Shown here: positions 1-10,874 of the stretch, piece after piece
Layout: every line of letters starts with the position of its first letter
Numbering within the stretch: position 1 is the first letter of the stretch
Origin: Mrakia gelida
Lineage: Eukaryota > Basidiomycota > Tremellomycetes > Cystofilobasidiales > Mrakiaceae
Assembly (NCBI GenBank): GCA_024345305.1
Contig: BRON01000002.1
Location: 3,100,001 to 3,164,000, forward strand
DNA length: 64,000 bases
Reading direction: 5' to 3'
Made by a program: the position numbers and the translations under genes
Notes under the pieces: generated by a model
Told to the model about the DNA's origin: nothing
Database searches by the model: none
What the model saw: only the letters and a program-made list of their open reading frames with translations

Positions 1-251
1 CTCCAACTTACACCCAGCCCTCCACTTGCCCACCACCGTATCAAGCCAAACGAACTGTCATTCGACCCTCGCAGCTGCCCGGAGGAGGAGGAGGAAGGTC
101 GAGTCAGGACATGATGGTGTTCGCGTCGCAGATGCAAAGTCGAGCGCTTTCGGGGAGGGTGAGTCTTTTGTTTTCGGTCTTGTTTGGAGTTAAAGGATCT
201 GGAGCTGACTCTTGTTTCGCTTTGGGGGTTCTGCCCTTGTTGCAGCGATGA
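1..251 (+). CDS. 3' end of an unidentified gene (cut by window edge)
   Basis: An open frame runs from the left edge through 158, followed by a typical intron (GTGAGT donor at 159, CTGAC-like branch near 202, TTGCAG acceptor ending at 245). The next exon gives one Arg codon and then TGA at 249-251. The visible tail is Pro-rich, then a short Gly run, then a basic end (QSRALSGRR). Too little is visible to name it. The plus-strand call rests on intron polarity. The acceptor could lie elsewhere, which would move the stop. Confidence 0.45.
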   Translation, partial: PTYTQPSTCPPPYQAKRTVIRPSQLPGGGGGRSSQDMMVFASQMQSRALSGRVSLLFSVLFGVKGSGADSCFALGVLPLLQR

Positions 252-1119
252 GGAGGATGGGAGAGGGAGGCGCGTCGTGTCGAAGTCGTTTGGTTTCGTG
301 CATGAGTTCCTTCTCCTTTCGGTTCCTTTGGGTTCCTTCCTTCTTGCAGTTATTTCGCTCGATTTTTCTACACCATAAGTCATGCGTTTTTAGCAGTTCT
401 GAGAGCTGAGCAGGAGGAAGAAAGAGGCAAACAGCCAGGCTCGTTCGTCTGGGACGCCCTTCAGGCTCGAAGGAACCGCTTCTGCGAAGGTTTTCCTGGC
501 ACACAGACATCGGTGGGCTCGCTGTCACACCCAGAGAGCCATAACTTGTCAACATGTCCCGCAACAGCGTGAAAAACTGACGAAAAGCGGAGAGTTCAAG
601 TGGTGAATGTTGAGCGAGGAACTACAGGGGCCTCTCCTCTCGTCTTTGAGCAAATTGAAGATTTGTTTTTCGAGCTTCGCATACAGCTGAAGAGAAAGAG
701 CCCATGTGGGTCGGAAAGCAGGAAGGGACGAAGAAAGTATACGTGTTCAAAGGAAAGCAACGAGTGCTTTCGAAGCAAAGGGGGAATCGAAATCACTGTG
801 CCGTTCGAGAAGCTCCCTTCCTCCTCCTTCCCTCCCTCCTCCTTTTCTCCTCCACCTCCCACTCCCCTTCTTTCCCTTGTCCCTCCAGACGATGGTTAGA
901 CACCCTCCTCGACACTAAACCCTCACCCACCAGAAACACCTACCCTTAAAAAGTCAAAACAGCACCGACAAGCCCCCCTTCTCTCCTCTTTCCCGCCCCC
1001 TCCCTCCTCCTTTGGCCTTCCTCCTCCTCTCCCCCCCTATACCTCCTCCCCTCTTCCACTTTTCGCCACTAGAGTTTCACCCATCTCTGCTCCTCGTCTC
1101 ACTCTCCCTCTTCCTCCCT
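252..1119. other. intergenic: 3' UTR of gene 1 and kinase promoter
   Basis: I see no gene here. Open frames on both strands are short and lack splice logic. The last 250 bases (about 820-1119) form a strongly pyrimidine-rich strand (runs of TCCTCC/CCCTC) leading to the kinase ATG at 1120. The same pattern precedes many starts in this window and probably marks the promoter and 5' UTR. Confidence 0.5.
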
Positions 1120-4100
1120 ATGGTCAACAAGCGGAATGGAACGAGTCGTTCTCGAAGCCGGTCTTCGTCTCTTACGACCGCCGCCTCCACCACCAGGAAG
1201 GCTCAAGTCGTCGTTTCCACCTCCTCCCGAACGTCAACGAGGACGACGAAACCTCCTCCAACGAAACGACTTCGACGACACCCTCCCACAGTAGCTCCTC
1301 CTTCCTACCTGCTCAACGCCTACGCCTCTGGGTCGATGGATACGGGAGGAATCTTCTCCTCAGGCTCCTTGACCTCCTCCTCCTCCGACGCCGACGAACC
1401 TGACACCGCGAGCTCAGCAGCTGCGGACGACGACGAGGACGATCTACCAACATCAGGAGGAGGTCCTTCCACAGGCTTGAGGAGAAGAGGAGGAGGGAGA
1501 GGAAGGGAGTCGGACGAACCGTTGAGTAGTCTGAGTCCTCCACCGTCGATAGAACCGTCGAGTGCGAGGAAGAGGAAGAGAGGGAACGAACCAGGAGGAG
1601 GTCGTTGGAAGGGCAAAGGGAGAGCTGTTGCTGGTAGAGGTGGAAACGACGATATGCACGATGATCGGGAGGAGGACGGGTGTTCTGCTGCTGGAGGAGA
1701 TGAGGCGGAGGAGTATGAAGGGTTGGACGGAGAGGAGGACGAGACGGGGACGGTCATCGACGAGGAGGGTTTCGAGGATGAAGACGCGTTCGACATGATC
1801 GATCCCAGTGAGTTTTGCTTTCCTCTCTTCTCTACGCTTTCTTTTCTACCAGAGTCTGTACTCTTGGCTCTCGAGCTCGAAGCTGACTTGTTCTCATCTC
1901 CCCATGTCGCTCTTGCTCTTGCTCACTCAGCCGACGACAACCTCATCAACCACGCGTCAAAGAAGGACCTCCTCCGAGTTCGAAAAGGAGAGCTCTTCCG
2001 TCTTTGGAGAGTCGCAGGGCTGGTCGAGGACGATGCGGACGAGTCGGAAATGCACAAGAACCAACTGGTTGAAGGTCTCATCGATGCTGTGAGTTGTTGG
2101 TTCATTCTCCATCTCCCATCTCCTTCCTTCGCGCGTGAGCTCCGAAGTGGCCCCATCTCACTCCTTCCCTTCCTTCTCTGCCTTTCTCTATCCTTCTTCT
2201 CCAGCGACCTCCTCCTACCACCAACAACTCCACTCCCACCTCTTCTTCCCACTCCTCCCCACTCTCTGACGACGAGAACGAATCCTCCGACCAAGATCCT
2301 ACACCTCGTCGACGTCGACCTTCCCTCGTCTCGAACGACACCGTCGGAACCTCTCGACCTCGAGCTCACATTCCAGTTCGAACTCGCTCTCACGACGAAG
2401 CTTCCGGCAACGAGGCTGGAGGGGAGGAGACGGAATGGGAAGGAAGTGTCGGAGACGAGGCTGTCGTTGCGAGTGGAGGGAGGAGAGGCTTTGGAAGGAC
2501 TCAATCGGGACCCATCGCCATGGCTTCAGGAGGAGAGAAGCGCGCTCTGCGTGGTCGAAGTCAGAGTCTCGGTGGAGGAGCAGGTTCAGTGGCGACGGCG
2601 AAGGCTGTGATGGAGAGGAAAGCTCGCTTCGGTGCTGATGTGGAGTCACCTTCGGGTTTGAACCTGAAGTGAGTTTCTTCCGTTCTCTTCCATCTCCTCC
2701 CTTCTTTCTCTCACCTTTCTGACGCATTCACCTTCTCGGGTTCTCTCCTCCAGACGTCGACACTCTTCCAACGTCGCTCCCTCCTCTCTCACCGGCTCGA
2801 TTCCCTCCTCTCCACCCAAAACTCGCTCGCGATCTCGAACCAGTCACCCTACCGGCCGACGACTCACTCGACGAGGTTCCGCTTCCAACCCTTCCCCAGT
2901 GAAGCGATCCAAGCACGTCCTCTTCGGCGGCGAGACAACAACGGGAGACATGGACGTCGTCGAGGAGGAGGAGGACGACCAAGAAGCCACTCCCCACGCT
3001 GGACCTTCAACTCGTCGAGGAAGTCGATCTCAGCAGATGATGGTCGCCGTCCCCAGTCGAAAGGGGAAGGAGAGAGAGACGCCGATCTCTACCACTGGAA
3101 GGAAGGCCAAGACTCTCGCGAAGGAGGCTTCGAAGGGAGCAGAGTCAGATCAGGACGACCACTCTTCCGCCGAGGAGGACGAGGATCCAGACGAAACAGC
3201 CATGCTCGTCGATGGTACCACTCCTCGCAAACGGAATCGACGCCCACCTACTCGATCCTCACACCCAGTTCTCACTCCTCTTCGACCTTCACCTCACCAA
3301 GCTCCTCGTCGACGATCTGCGAGAGACGCGGCGGGTCCTTCGATGGAAGCGTTCAAGATCCCTACCCCTCCCTCCGACGGCGACTCGTCTTCATCTCAGG
3401 TCGAGGACGCGGAGAGTCTTGCTGAAGCTGATGGTGGGGATGTCGACGAGGAGGAAGAGGAAGTCGAGGAGGAGGAGGTTGTCTCTGCGAAGAGCGGTCA
3501 CCGAGTCTCGAAGAGGAGAGGAGGACTGAGGAAGAGCAAGGTCGCTACCATCTCGGAGGTCGCTGAGGAGGACGTCGAGGGTATGCAGAGCGTCGAGGAG
3601 GAAGAGGAGGACGCTGTCGACGAGGTCGAGGAGAACGGGGAAGACGAGGAGGTGGCGATGGGAGAGGACGATGGTGAGTTTGAACTTTCGCTTCTTCGCT
3701 GTTGTTGTCGCTCGCCTGAGACTGACTGACCTCTGCTCTTCTCTCTTCACTTCAGACGTCGACTGGAAAGCTGCCACACACGCAACTCTCGTCCGACTTC
3801 GACGAGACGATCTCGTGAAGCTCTGTTCGACTCGAGACATCGACGTCGCTGGAACCAAGCCTCAACTCGCTCAAGCTCTCATCGACTGGGTTCGTCCTCT
3901 GTCCTTCCCCTCCTCGAGTCCGACTGTACCCCTCTCGCTGACCTCTCCCTCTCCTTCGTCTCCACAGAGGAACCAAGCCTCGCCCGCCTCCTCCTCTCCC
4001 GCTGGAGGATCCGAAGCTTCGTCCGGCTCCACTGCTCGAGCCGACAACTCTGCCAACGGACACGCTACTCGTCGACGACCTCACGCCGGAGATCCAGCCT

Positions 4101-5682
4101 TCGCTACCAACGCCAAAATCACTCCCACCCTCCTTCGAGGAAGTCACGTCCACCAGGTCCCTCCTCTCGAGCAAGAACAGGCCGCCACTCCTCCTCCCAG
4201 CGAGCACGCTCATCAGGCTATCGCCGAGACGGAACTCAGCTTGGATCTTGAGAGTCTGGGATTGGAGAACAAGGAGATCCCCGCCGATCAGCTCGTGAAG
4301 ATGGAGAAGGTCGGGAGTGGAGGGTTCAAGGAGTGAGTTTCGAGTTCGACGGTCGTCCGCTGTTCTCTCTCGCGACTCTTGCTGACCTTCAACTTATTCC
4401 ATCTCTCCAGCGTCTACGTCGGAAAGCTCAGGAACCGTCTCAAGGTTGCCATCGCGGAGTTCCGAGGCCAGCTGAGCGAGAGTGAGTCACTCGCCTTCGC
4501 TTTCGTCCTCTCGTCTTGCTCGTCTCTGACTTCCTCTTCCTCTTCGTTCTCTTCTCTCAGTGGACATCAAGGAACTTAAGCTCCTCGCTGACTTCGATCA
4601 TCCCAACGTCGTTCGATTCGTGAGTCTTCCCTTCACTCTCGTCGACCGCGTTCGATTTCGTTCGAGCTGACTCCCATTTCGCCCCCGTTCTTCTACAGCT
4701 CGGAGTCAGCATTCCCGAGGACAAGCGAATCCCCATCATGATGATCAGTGAACTCTGCGAGAACGGAGATCTCTTCGACTACATCCGAAACGTTCCTGCT
4801 CCCAGTCTCAAGGTCGTCGTGAGTTTTCGATCTCGCCTGCGTTCGTTCGCCGCTTTTCAAGCTGACCTCGTCCTTCCCTTCCCATCTTCCAGCTCAAACT
4901 CATGCTTGACATCGCCAAGGGACTCCAGTACCTTCATCTTCGAAAACCTGCCGTCGTTCACCGAGACGTGAGTTCCGTTCCCTCGACTCGGCTGCAAAAT
5001 CGACGCTGACCATCTCGTCCCCTCCTTCTTCCTCCAGTGCAAATCCTCGAACATCCTCATCACCTCCAAGGTCGTCGCCAAGGTCGGAGACTTCGGTCTC
5101 GCTCGAGTCAAGCACTCTACTCGTTCCATGATCCGATCTCTCGGTGAGTCTCGTCTCGTCGACACGCGTCGAATCTCGAAGCTGACTTCTCCGCGTTCTC
5201 TCGTACAGTCGGAACCGTCTGCTATCAACCTCCCGAGATGTGGACCGCTCACCCCAAGTACGACTCGAAGGTCGACGTCTTCAGCTGTGCGATGGTCTTC
5301 TGGGAGATGCTTCAGTGGCACAAGGCCGAGAAGAAGTACCCTTGGGAGGTGAGTCGCCTCGCTCGTTCTTCTCTTCCTTCGACGGCCGAGCTGACTCTTT
5401 CTCTTCTTCTTCGCTCTCAGGGAATGAACGAGCACGCCATCTACGACACCGTTGGAACCAAGAAGCTCAGGTATGTTCTTTCCGGCCCTCTCGAAATCGA
5501 AGAGAGCCTCGCTGACTTTTCCGCGTCCTCTTCCGTTCAGACCTTCGACCCACAAACTTCGCTCGCAATGGGGACCCGACGTCGTCGACCTCATGGAGTC
5601 CATGTGGGCTCAAGACCCCAAGGAGCGACCTACCATGACGGACGTCGTCGACAGCCTCGTCGAGCAGATGAAGCACGCCTAG
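1120..5682 (+). CDS. protein kinase with SAP-like motifs and long disordered N-terminus (WNK-like lysine placement)
   Basis: Fourteen exons give about 1,163 aa: 1120-1807, 1931-2088, 2205-2668, 2754-3673, 3756-3889, 3968-4332, 4411-4481, 4561-4619, 4699-4818, 4893-4967, 5038-5143, 5209-5348, 5421-5470, 5541-5682; all phases agree. Residues 1-230 are acidic, Ser-rich disorder with basic patches resembling nuclear signals. About 230-282 is a SAP-like helix pair; 283-743 is disordered with long Glu/Asp runs; about 744-788 is a clearer SAP motif (DDLVKLCSTRDIDVAGTKPQL). The kinase domain is about 900-1163, with loop GSGGFKDVYVG, HRDCKSSN, DFG, and GTVCYQPPEMW. The beta-3 lysine position is Ala (VAIAEF), while Lys sits in the glycine loop, as in WNK kinases. 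The rest of the domain looks tyrosine-kinase-like. SAP motifs suggest a nuclear or chromatin role (inference). The start is the first ATG in the frame. Confidence 0.85.
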
Positions 5683-6706
5683 TCGCCCTCCTCCCTCCCT
5701 TCCTCCCCTCTTCTCGATCTACCTCTCTCTCCAACCTCTATCTCTTTTCCTCTCCTCCTTATCTTTCTCGGTTTACGGACACTCCTCGCATATCTTACGA
5801 CTTCTCTTTCTGTTCTCTGTTTTAGTTCGGTTCTCCCTTCCCTTTGCGCGCATCTTTTCTCTCGTTCTTGTCTCCCTCTCGTTTCTCTCGCATCCACGAC
5901 TCCCTTCCCCCCACCGCATAACGTTTCGTTTCTTCTCGTTTCCCCCATAGCACACTTAGGACCCCTTACACCCCACTCCCACTCTCACGTTTGCATGTAG
6001 CGCCCACACCCCCTTAACTTTGAAAACATCGAATGCAGATATCGTTCGCGTCCGACGAGGAGAAGAGAGCGCTCGTTCGTCGAGTGAAGTTCGAGCTCGA
6101 GTTCTGTCTTTCGTGCAGGTTTTCAGGGCGAGCTCTCTCGCTGAAGAGAGAAGTCTGCATGACGCTGAAGTTTTTGCATGAACTCGAGTGTTGTCAGTTC
6201 TTCATCGTGCCGAAGAAAACATCGTCGATAGCCCCTCCCTGCCGACGCGATAATCGAGGGAGCCGGTTCGGATCCCCTTATCTCTCCTCACCCATTCTCC
6301 CTACTACTCGAACTCGGTAGGCAAATCTTCACCTTACCAAACTCCTGATGGCCCCTGATCCGATATCCTAGGGATTTCTAACCCTTCCTCCTCGTTGTTG
6401 ACCTTTCAGTATTCGGAAAGAAGAGTTGCGCCGGCCGGGGTAAGAATCGGAGGAGTCCGTCGTGGGCAAAGCTTCTCTCGCTCGCTCGTCCCTGTGACTG
6501 GGGGCAAGTCAGTTCTCAGCCAACCACGACTACCTCATCCTTCTTCTCTCCCCTTCCCTTGCGTTTTGTTCGTTCAGGAAACGATACACGAGCAACAGGA
6601 ATCGATTCGACGAACCCCATCCTCTTTTTCAGCCCTCCCTCCGACTTCCCCTTCGCTTTTCGTTGAAGCGCAACGTCGTCTCCCTCCCCTTCCCCTCCCT
6701 CTCTCG
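5683..6706. other. intergenic: kinase 3' UTR and MFS transporter promoter
   Basis: No supported gene. The 5683-5950 stretch is T/C-rich, as expected for a 3' UTR. An open frame starting near 6395 is in frame with the transporter, but its residues look like untranslated sequence. A pyrimidine-rich tract directly precedes the ATG at 6707. Confidence 0.45.
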
Positions 6707-9338
6707 ATGACTATCTCCCCCTCCACCTCTTCGTCTACACTCGCCATGGACGACTTCTCGATAACGCCCAAGAGGGAATCCAAACCTACCTCGCTCTCTC
6801 ACTCGATAGAAGACGAGAACGAGAAGGAGAAGCCTCCGATCCGGTCGAGCTCGAAGTCGACGATGAGCGGCGAGATGGCTATCGTCGGGGAGCTGAGTAA
6901 GCAGGGTGGTAGCGAGGACGGAGATGTAGAAGGAGGTGTACCTGAGAGTGTTGCTGAGGCTTATCCTGACGGAGGGAGAGAGGTGAGCGCTGAGCTTCAA
7001 CAAGAATCCAGTGACTCGCCGCTCGACGGGTCTGAGCGAGAGGCGTATCGAAGCGCTAAACTCTCCTTCTTCCACTCGTCCGTTCTTATCAGGCTTGGAC
7101 AGTAGTAGCAGGAGCTTTCTTTGGGCTCATGACGGTGTTCGGAATGATGTGAGTCGAGCTCTCCTCTCGTGCAAGACGCGTCGTGAGAGTTCGAAGACGC
7201 GTTCAGCGAGCTGATCTCGATTCGGATCTTCTCGTTCTCGATCTCCCCTCTAGGGCTTCGTTCGGTGCTTTCAACTCGTATTACCAGACTCATCTTTTAC
7301 CTGGAACTCGACTGGTAAGACCTTTCTAGCCTCTACCTGTCTTCGTGCGCTCAAACTCACTCTTGCTCGATCTCCTCGAAACAGGACGCGATCGCGGGAA
7401 TCGGGACCGTTCAGGCTGCTTTGAGTCAAGGAGGAACTCTCTTTACTGGACCATGCTTCGACCGAGTGAGTGCATATTCTATTTAGATCGCCCTTCGATA
7501 TCACAGGTGGGAAGGCTTCTCTCAGCAAGATGACCCTCCTTGCTCGTCGTCTCCTCGACTTCGACTTTCCTCGCGATGTCTTCCCTTTCTTCACCCTTCT
7601 CCCCGGCCATCCGAAGCAACTTGGCTGACTCTCCTCTCTCCCTCGTTTCTCTCGGATCATTCAGTTCGGTCCCACGGTCAGTCCATCCCGAGCGGTCATT
7701 CGAACGCGACGCGTCGCTGACTTTTTCGTCCTTCGACTCCTCAGCGGTGCCTCATGATCGGAACGACGATGTACATTCTCGGACTGATGCTCACCTCTCT
7801 CGTGCGTCTGACTGTCTTCTGTGCAACTCTATTCGTCTGCTGATCACTCCGTCTACTTCACTTTCCAATTTGTTCAGTGCACCGAGCTCTGGCAGCTTTA
7901 CCTCGCTCAAGGAGTTCTCGTCGGCTTGGGGATGTCCTGGCTGTGAGTTCAAGTTCGCCTTGCCTGGATCATTGTTTGTCCTCGCTTACTGACCTCGTTC
8001 TCAGCTTCATCATCCCGCTGGGTTGTGTCTCGCAATGGTTCGACAAGCGTCGAGGTTTGGCGATGTTCGTCCTTCCCTCCTGCTCTCTTTTCTCTTCCAT
8101 GACTAACCACATTCATGATACAGTGGTATCTGTATTAGTGGGCCCAGTGTGGGAGCTAGTTGAGTGAAATTGTTCTATACCTATATCCAGAGAAGAAGGA
8201 GCTGAACGGACGCGTCGCTGTCCCGCTCGCCGTCTCCTTCGTCGACGCTGACGCCTTCCCTCTTTCTCCCTTGTCTTTCTTCAGTTCTTTGGCCACTTCT
8301 CATGAACCTACTCCCCAGTAAAGTCGGCTTCGGCTGGACTGTTCGGATCATCGCCTTCATCAACCTCGCCCTCCTCACGTTCGCGATCTGCACCGTCAAA
8401 GCTCGCCTGCCGCCGAAGAAGAGGAACAAGCTTCTCAACCTCGCCGCCTTCAAACAGCCCGAGTACGCTGCGATGGCTTTCGGAAGCTCCTGCTTCTGCT
8501 TCAGCGTGAGTTCGAGATCTCTTCTCGTGGACGAGACGAGGACGTCGTGACTGACGACGCGTCTCGATTCGCTTCGACCAGTTCTTCTTCTTCCTCTACT
8601 TCATCCAAACCTACACCAAGGCTCAGTCTTCCAACTTCGTCACCTTCGCGCCTTACACTCTCATGATCACCAACTTCAGCAGTGGATGCGGAAGGATCCT
8701 GATCGGTTTGACGGCAGATCACCTCGGACGTCTCAACTCGCTCTCCATCTGGATGCTCGTGAGTCGCGACGTCCTTCCTTCTTCCTGCGAGCTATCCTCT
8801 GACTCTGATCCTTTTGCTCGCGTATTCGATCAGGTCTCTTCGGTCGCCATGTACGCTTGGATGGCTTGCCACACCCTTCCCTCGATTATCGTCGTCTGCA
8901 TCGTCTTCGGATTCTCGTCAGGAGGCTTCGCGTCGCTCCAGATTGTTTGCTTAGGAGAGATCTGCACCAACCCCCAGGAGCTCGGTGAGCTCTTCTTCCG
9001 CGCCTCTCCAGCTTGTCCCGTCGCTGAATCTCCCTTTCGCTCCTCAGGTACGAATTGTGGTCAAGTCCTCGCGTTCGGAGCGATCTGGCTCGTCGGTTCT
9101 CCCTTGTCAGGTCTTCTCCTCGGCTCAAATCCCATCGAGAACTTCCCGAAGGCCATCGTTCTCAACGGAACCATGATGTTGTTCTGTGGGCTTGGCTTTG
9201 CGTGAGCAACATCTGTCTTTCCTGTCCCTCAGCCTCGACTTGAGGCTGACTCTTCGACGCGTCTTTCGTTCTTCCTTTTGCAGCGTCGCTCGTATGCTTG
9301 TTTGGAAGAAACGAGGGAAGGTCAGCTGGGTAGTATAA
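6707..9338 (+). CDS. MFS transporter, monocarboxylate transporter-like (MCT family)
   Basis: A multi-exon gene. Exons seen include 6707-6982, 7093-7148, 7254-7314, 7385-7465, a 12-nt exon 7665-7676, and 7745-7800, with a last exon ending at TAA 9336-9338. The N-terminus (about 90 aa) is acidic and cytosolic. Then comes the family signature PDGG.EAWTVVAGAFFGLMTVFGM, followed by SFGAFNSYYQTHLL, the GPCFDRFGPTRCLMIG loop between TM2 and TM3, and a Q-W-F-D-K-R-R-G-L-A loop (WFxxRRGLA motif). About 12 TM segments can be traced, and the tail is short and basic. Fungal members are plasma-membrane monocarboxylate or related organic-anion carriers. Substrate cannot be read from sequence. Assigning FDR|FGPT across a 199-nt intron (7466-7664) is my choice. 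A short alternative exon at 7507-7524 would need a GC donor. Confidence 0.85.
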
Positions 9339-9649
9339 GTTTCTGCGTCTGCTTTCGCACCTTCATCTAGTCCACTTCCTTTCCCTCCAACTTCCCCCAC
9401 CCACGAACATTTTGCCGCCGCTTTCCTCGTCGCGGTATTTTCCCTCCTCCCATGCTCTAATGACTTACTCACTCGCATGTTGCTACTATATACTCACACT
9501 TTAAGGATCTGTATCGTATCTTTCGACGAGCTCGTTCCTTCTCTGCGTGAGTCGAAAAGAAGGGGAAGTTCGAGTCTCAACGCGTCTTCTCGCGTTCTCT
9601 CTCGCGACTTCAACCAGGTTACAGCGACGAAATCGTATACTCCTTCACC
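9339..9649. other. convergent intergenic region
   Basis: Tail-to-tail spacer between the MFS gene (plus) and F-box-like gene A1 (minus). It is T/C-rich on the left. Near 9620 lies a GTTACAGCGACG stretch that also occurs (same orientation relative to the gene) behind copy C1 near 54530, so it belongs to the duplicated unit. Confidence 0.4.
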
Positions 9650-10680
9650 TTAAACTAGCCCTTCGAACCTCCTCTCGCTTCCATCCTCCGAAACGAAAAC
9701 GAACAGAGGGAGAAGTCTTCGCTCCAACGACGACAATCCTCGAGCGACTCTCTTCCCCACGTCCTTCTTGAACTTCTCCTCGTTTTCGTGCGCGAACTCC
9801 CCACTGAGCCTGAACTCGATCCTCTCTACATCCTCCAGGAATCGATCGTCCTCGCGAAGGTCCGACGGAAGGAAGAATACGAGGGGCAGAGGAACAGTCT
9901 TCGCGGAGCGAACAGGGACTTCGACGACGAGGGTTTTGAAGGACAAGGCCGAGCAGGAGACTCTCGCCTGAACATCGTCGTCGATGTCATACCAGAGGCA
10001 ACCACGGAAGACGATCCTCTCGAGGCTCGCCCACGGTTGAGGCTCGAACCCGAGGGTCTTTGCGAGGGTGCGACCGTGACTAAAGTCGGCGACAGGGAAC
10101 GAGTCGCCCTGGTCTGTTTGCCAGCCTCGGTGGGCGAGGACCAGGTGGGTGATGGGGAGCTGGGAGATGATGTGTTTGAGAGGAGAACGGTCGGAGCCGA
10201 AAAGTTGGGAGCAGTCGAAGAAGAGGGTCGAGCAGAGAGGGAGGAGGAGGGAGGGAATGTGGAAGTCTGGCTCGAGAAGAGAGCGAAGAGAGAGAAGTTG
10301 GTTAGATCGATCAAGAAGCTGGAGAGATCTCTTAGATCCAACATAATGAAGCGATGTGATTGGGATGAGCTAACCTTCCCAGTGAATCATCTCGTCCGCG
10401 AACGACCCGGCCTCGATTCCTCTCCCCGTCTTCGTTCCCTTCGCGAAAAGCCCCCAGCACAGAACAACCTCATCCAATGGGTAGCGGCTAGTGGCCTCTC
10501 GTATATTCCGGTGAGATCGACGACTCGGTAAAGGAGAGGGATACCGAGGTCGTTGAGAAGGGTGCAGGTTCGAAGGACGGCCGCTCGTTGGGGAGATCGT
10601 GGAGTGTCGAGGAGGTGGGAGAGGATATCGAGGAGGACGTCCGAGGGAAGAGAGGTGAGGGTTCTTCGAGGGGTGACCAT
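9650..10680 (-). pseudogene. F-box-like protein, type 1, copy A1 (frameshifted)
   Basis: Two exons, 10375-10680 and 9650-10266, with intron 10267-10374, the same structure as copies B1 (41685-42747) and C1 (54594-55654). The N-terminus has an F-box-like helix set (LPSDVLLDILSHLL, then AAVLRTCTLLNDLGIPLLYRVV). Exon 2 is open and ends with the family's conserved C-terminus (SFKTLVVEVP...ARGLSSLERRLLPLFVFVS). Exon 1 has one base fewer in a C run on the plus strand (10451-10455) than the homologues need. That shifts the frame to a stop before the splice site. It also lacks 10 codons found in B1 and C1. The frameshift is in a homopolymer, so an assembly error is possible. Otherwise it is a pseudogene. 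F-box proteins are substrate adaptors of SCF ubiquitin ligases; the substrate is unknown. Confidence 0.7.
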
Positions 10681-10874
10681 GGCTTGAGTTGGAGTGGGGT
10701 AGAAAGAAGAAGGGAGGATGGGAGAAGAGGGAAGGGAAGGAGAAGATGGACGTCGAGCTCAAACTCGCGAGTTCGTCGAGCTCACCTTCTTGTCCTCAAG
10801 CGGCTCCCTTCTCTTCTCGCATCTTTTCTCGAATCCACTCCAAGCCTCTTTCCAGACCCTCTCAGGATCCAAAG
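10681..10874. promoter_or_regulatory. shared divergent promoter, F-box-like pair A
   Basis: A 194-bp spacer between the head-to-head starts of A1 (10680, minus) and A2 (10875, plus). It is clearly homologous to the spacers at 41485-41684 (pair B) and 55655-55852 (pair C). It holds a GA-rich block beside A1 and a 129-nt block (10746-10874) that stays open in frame with A2 in all three pairs, so it might instead be an N-terminal extension of the type-2 protein. Confidence 0.6.

Noticed and set aside
1012..2610. 532-residue open frame at the start of the kinase gene
   Set aside because: It reads through two consensus introns; splicing gives the SAP-like and acidic segments in correct phase. It also begins at a TTG, not an ATG.
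6255..6290. GGTTCGGATCC word resembling a tRNA T-loop
   Set aside because: Flanking bases do not pair into a five-base stem and no cloverleaf partner is visible.
7507..7524. Extra exon (VGRLLS) in the MFS transporter
   Set aside because: It needs a GC donor, and the family motif FDRFGP is formed directly by skipping it.
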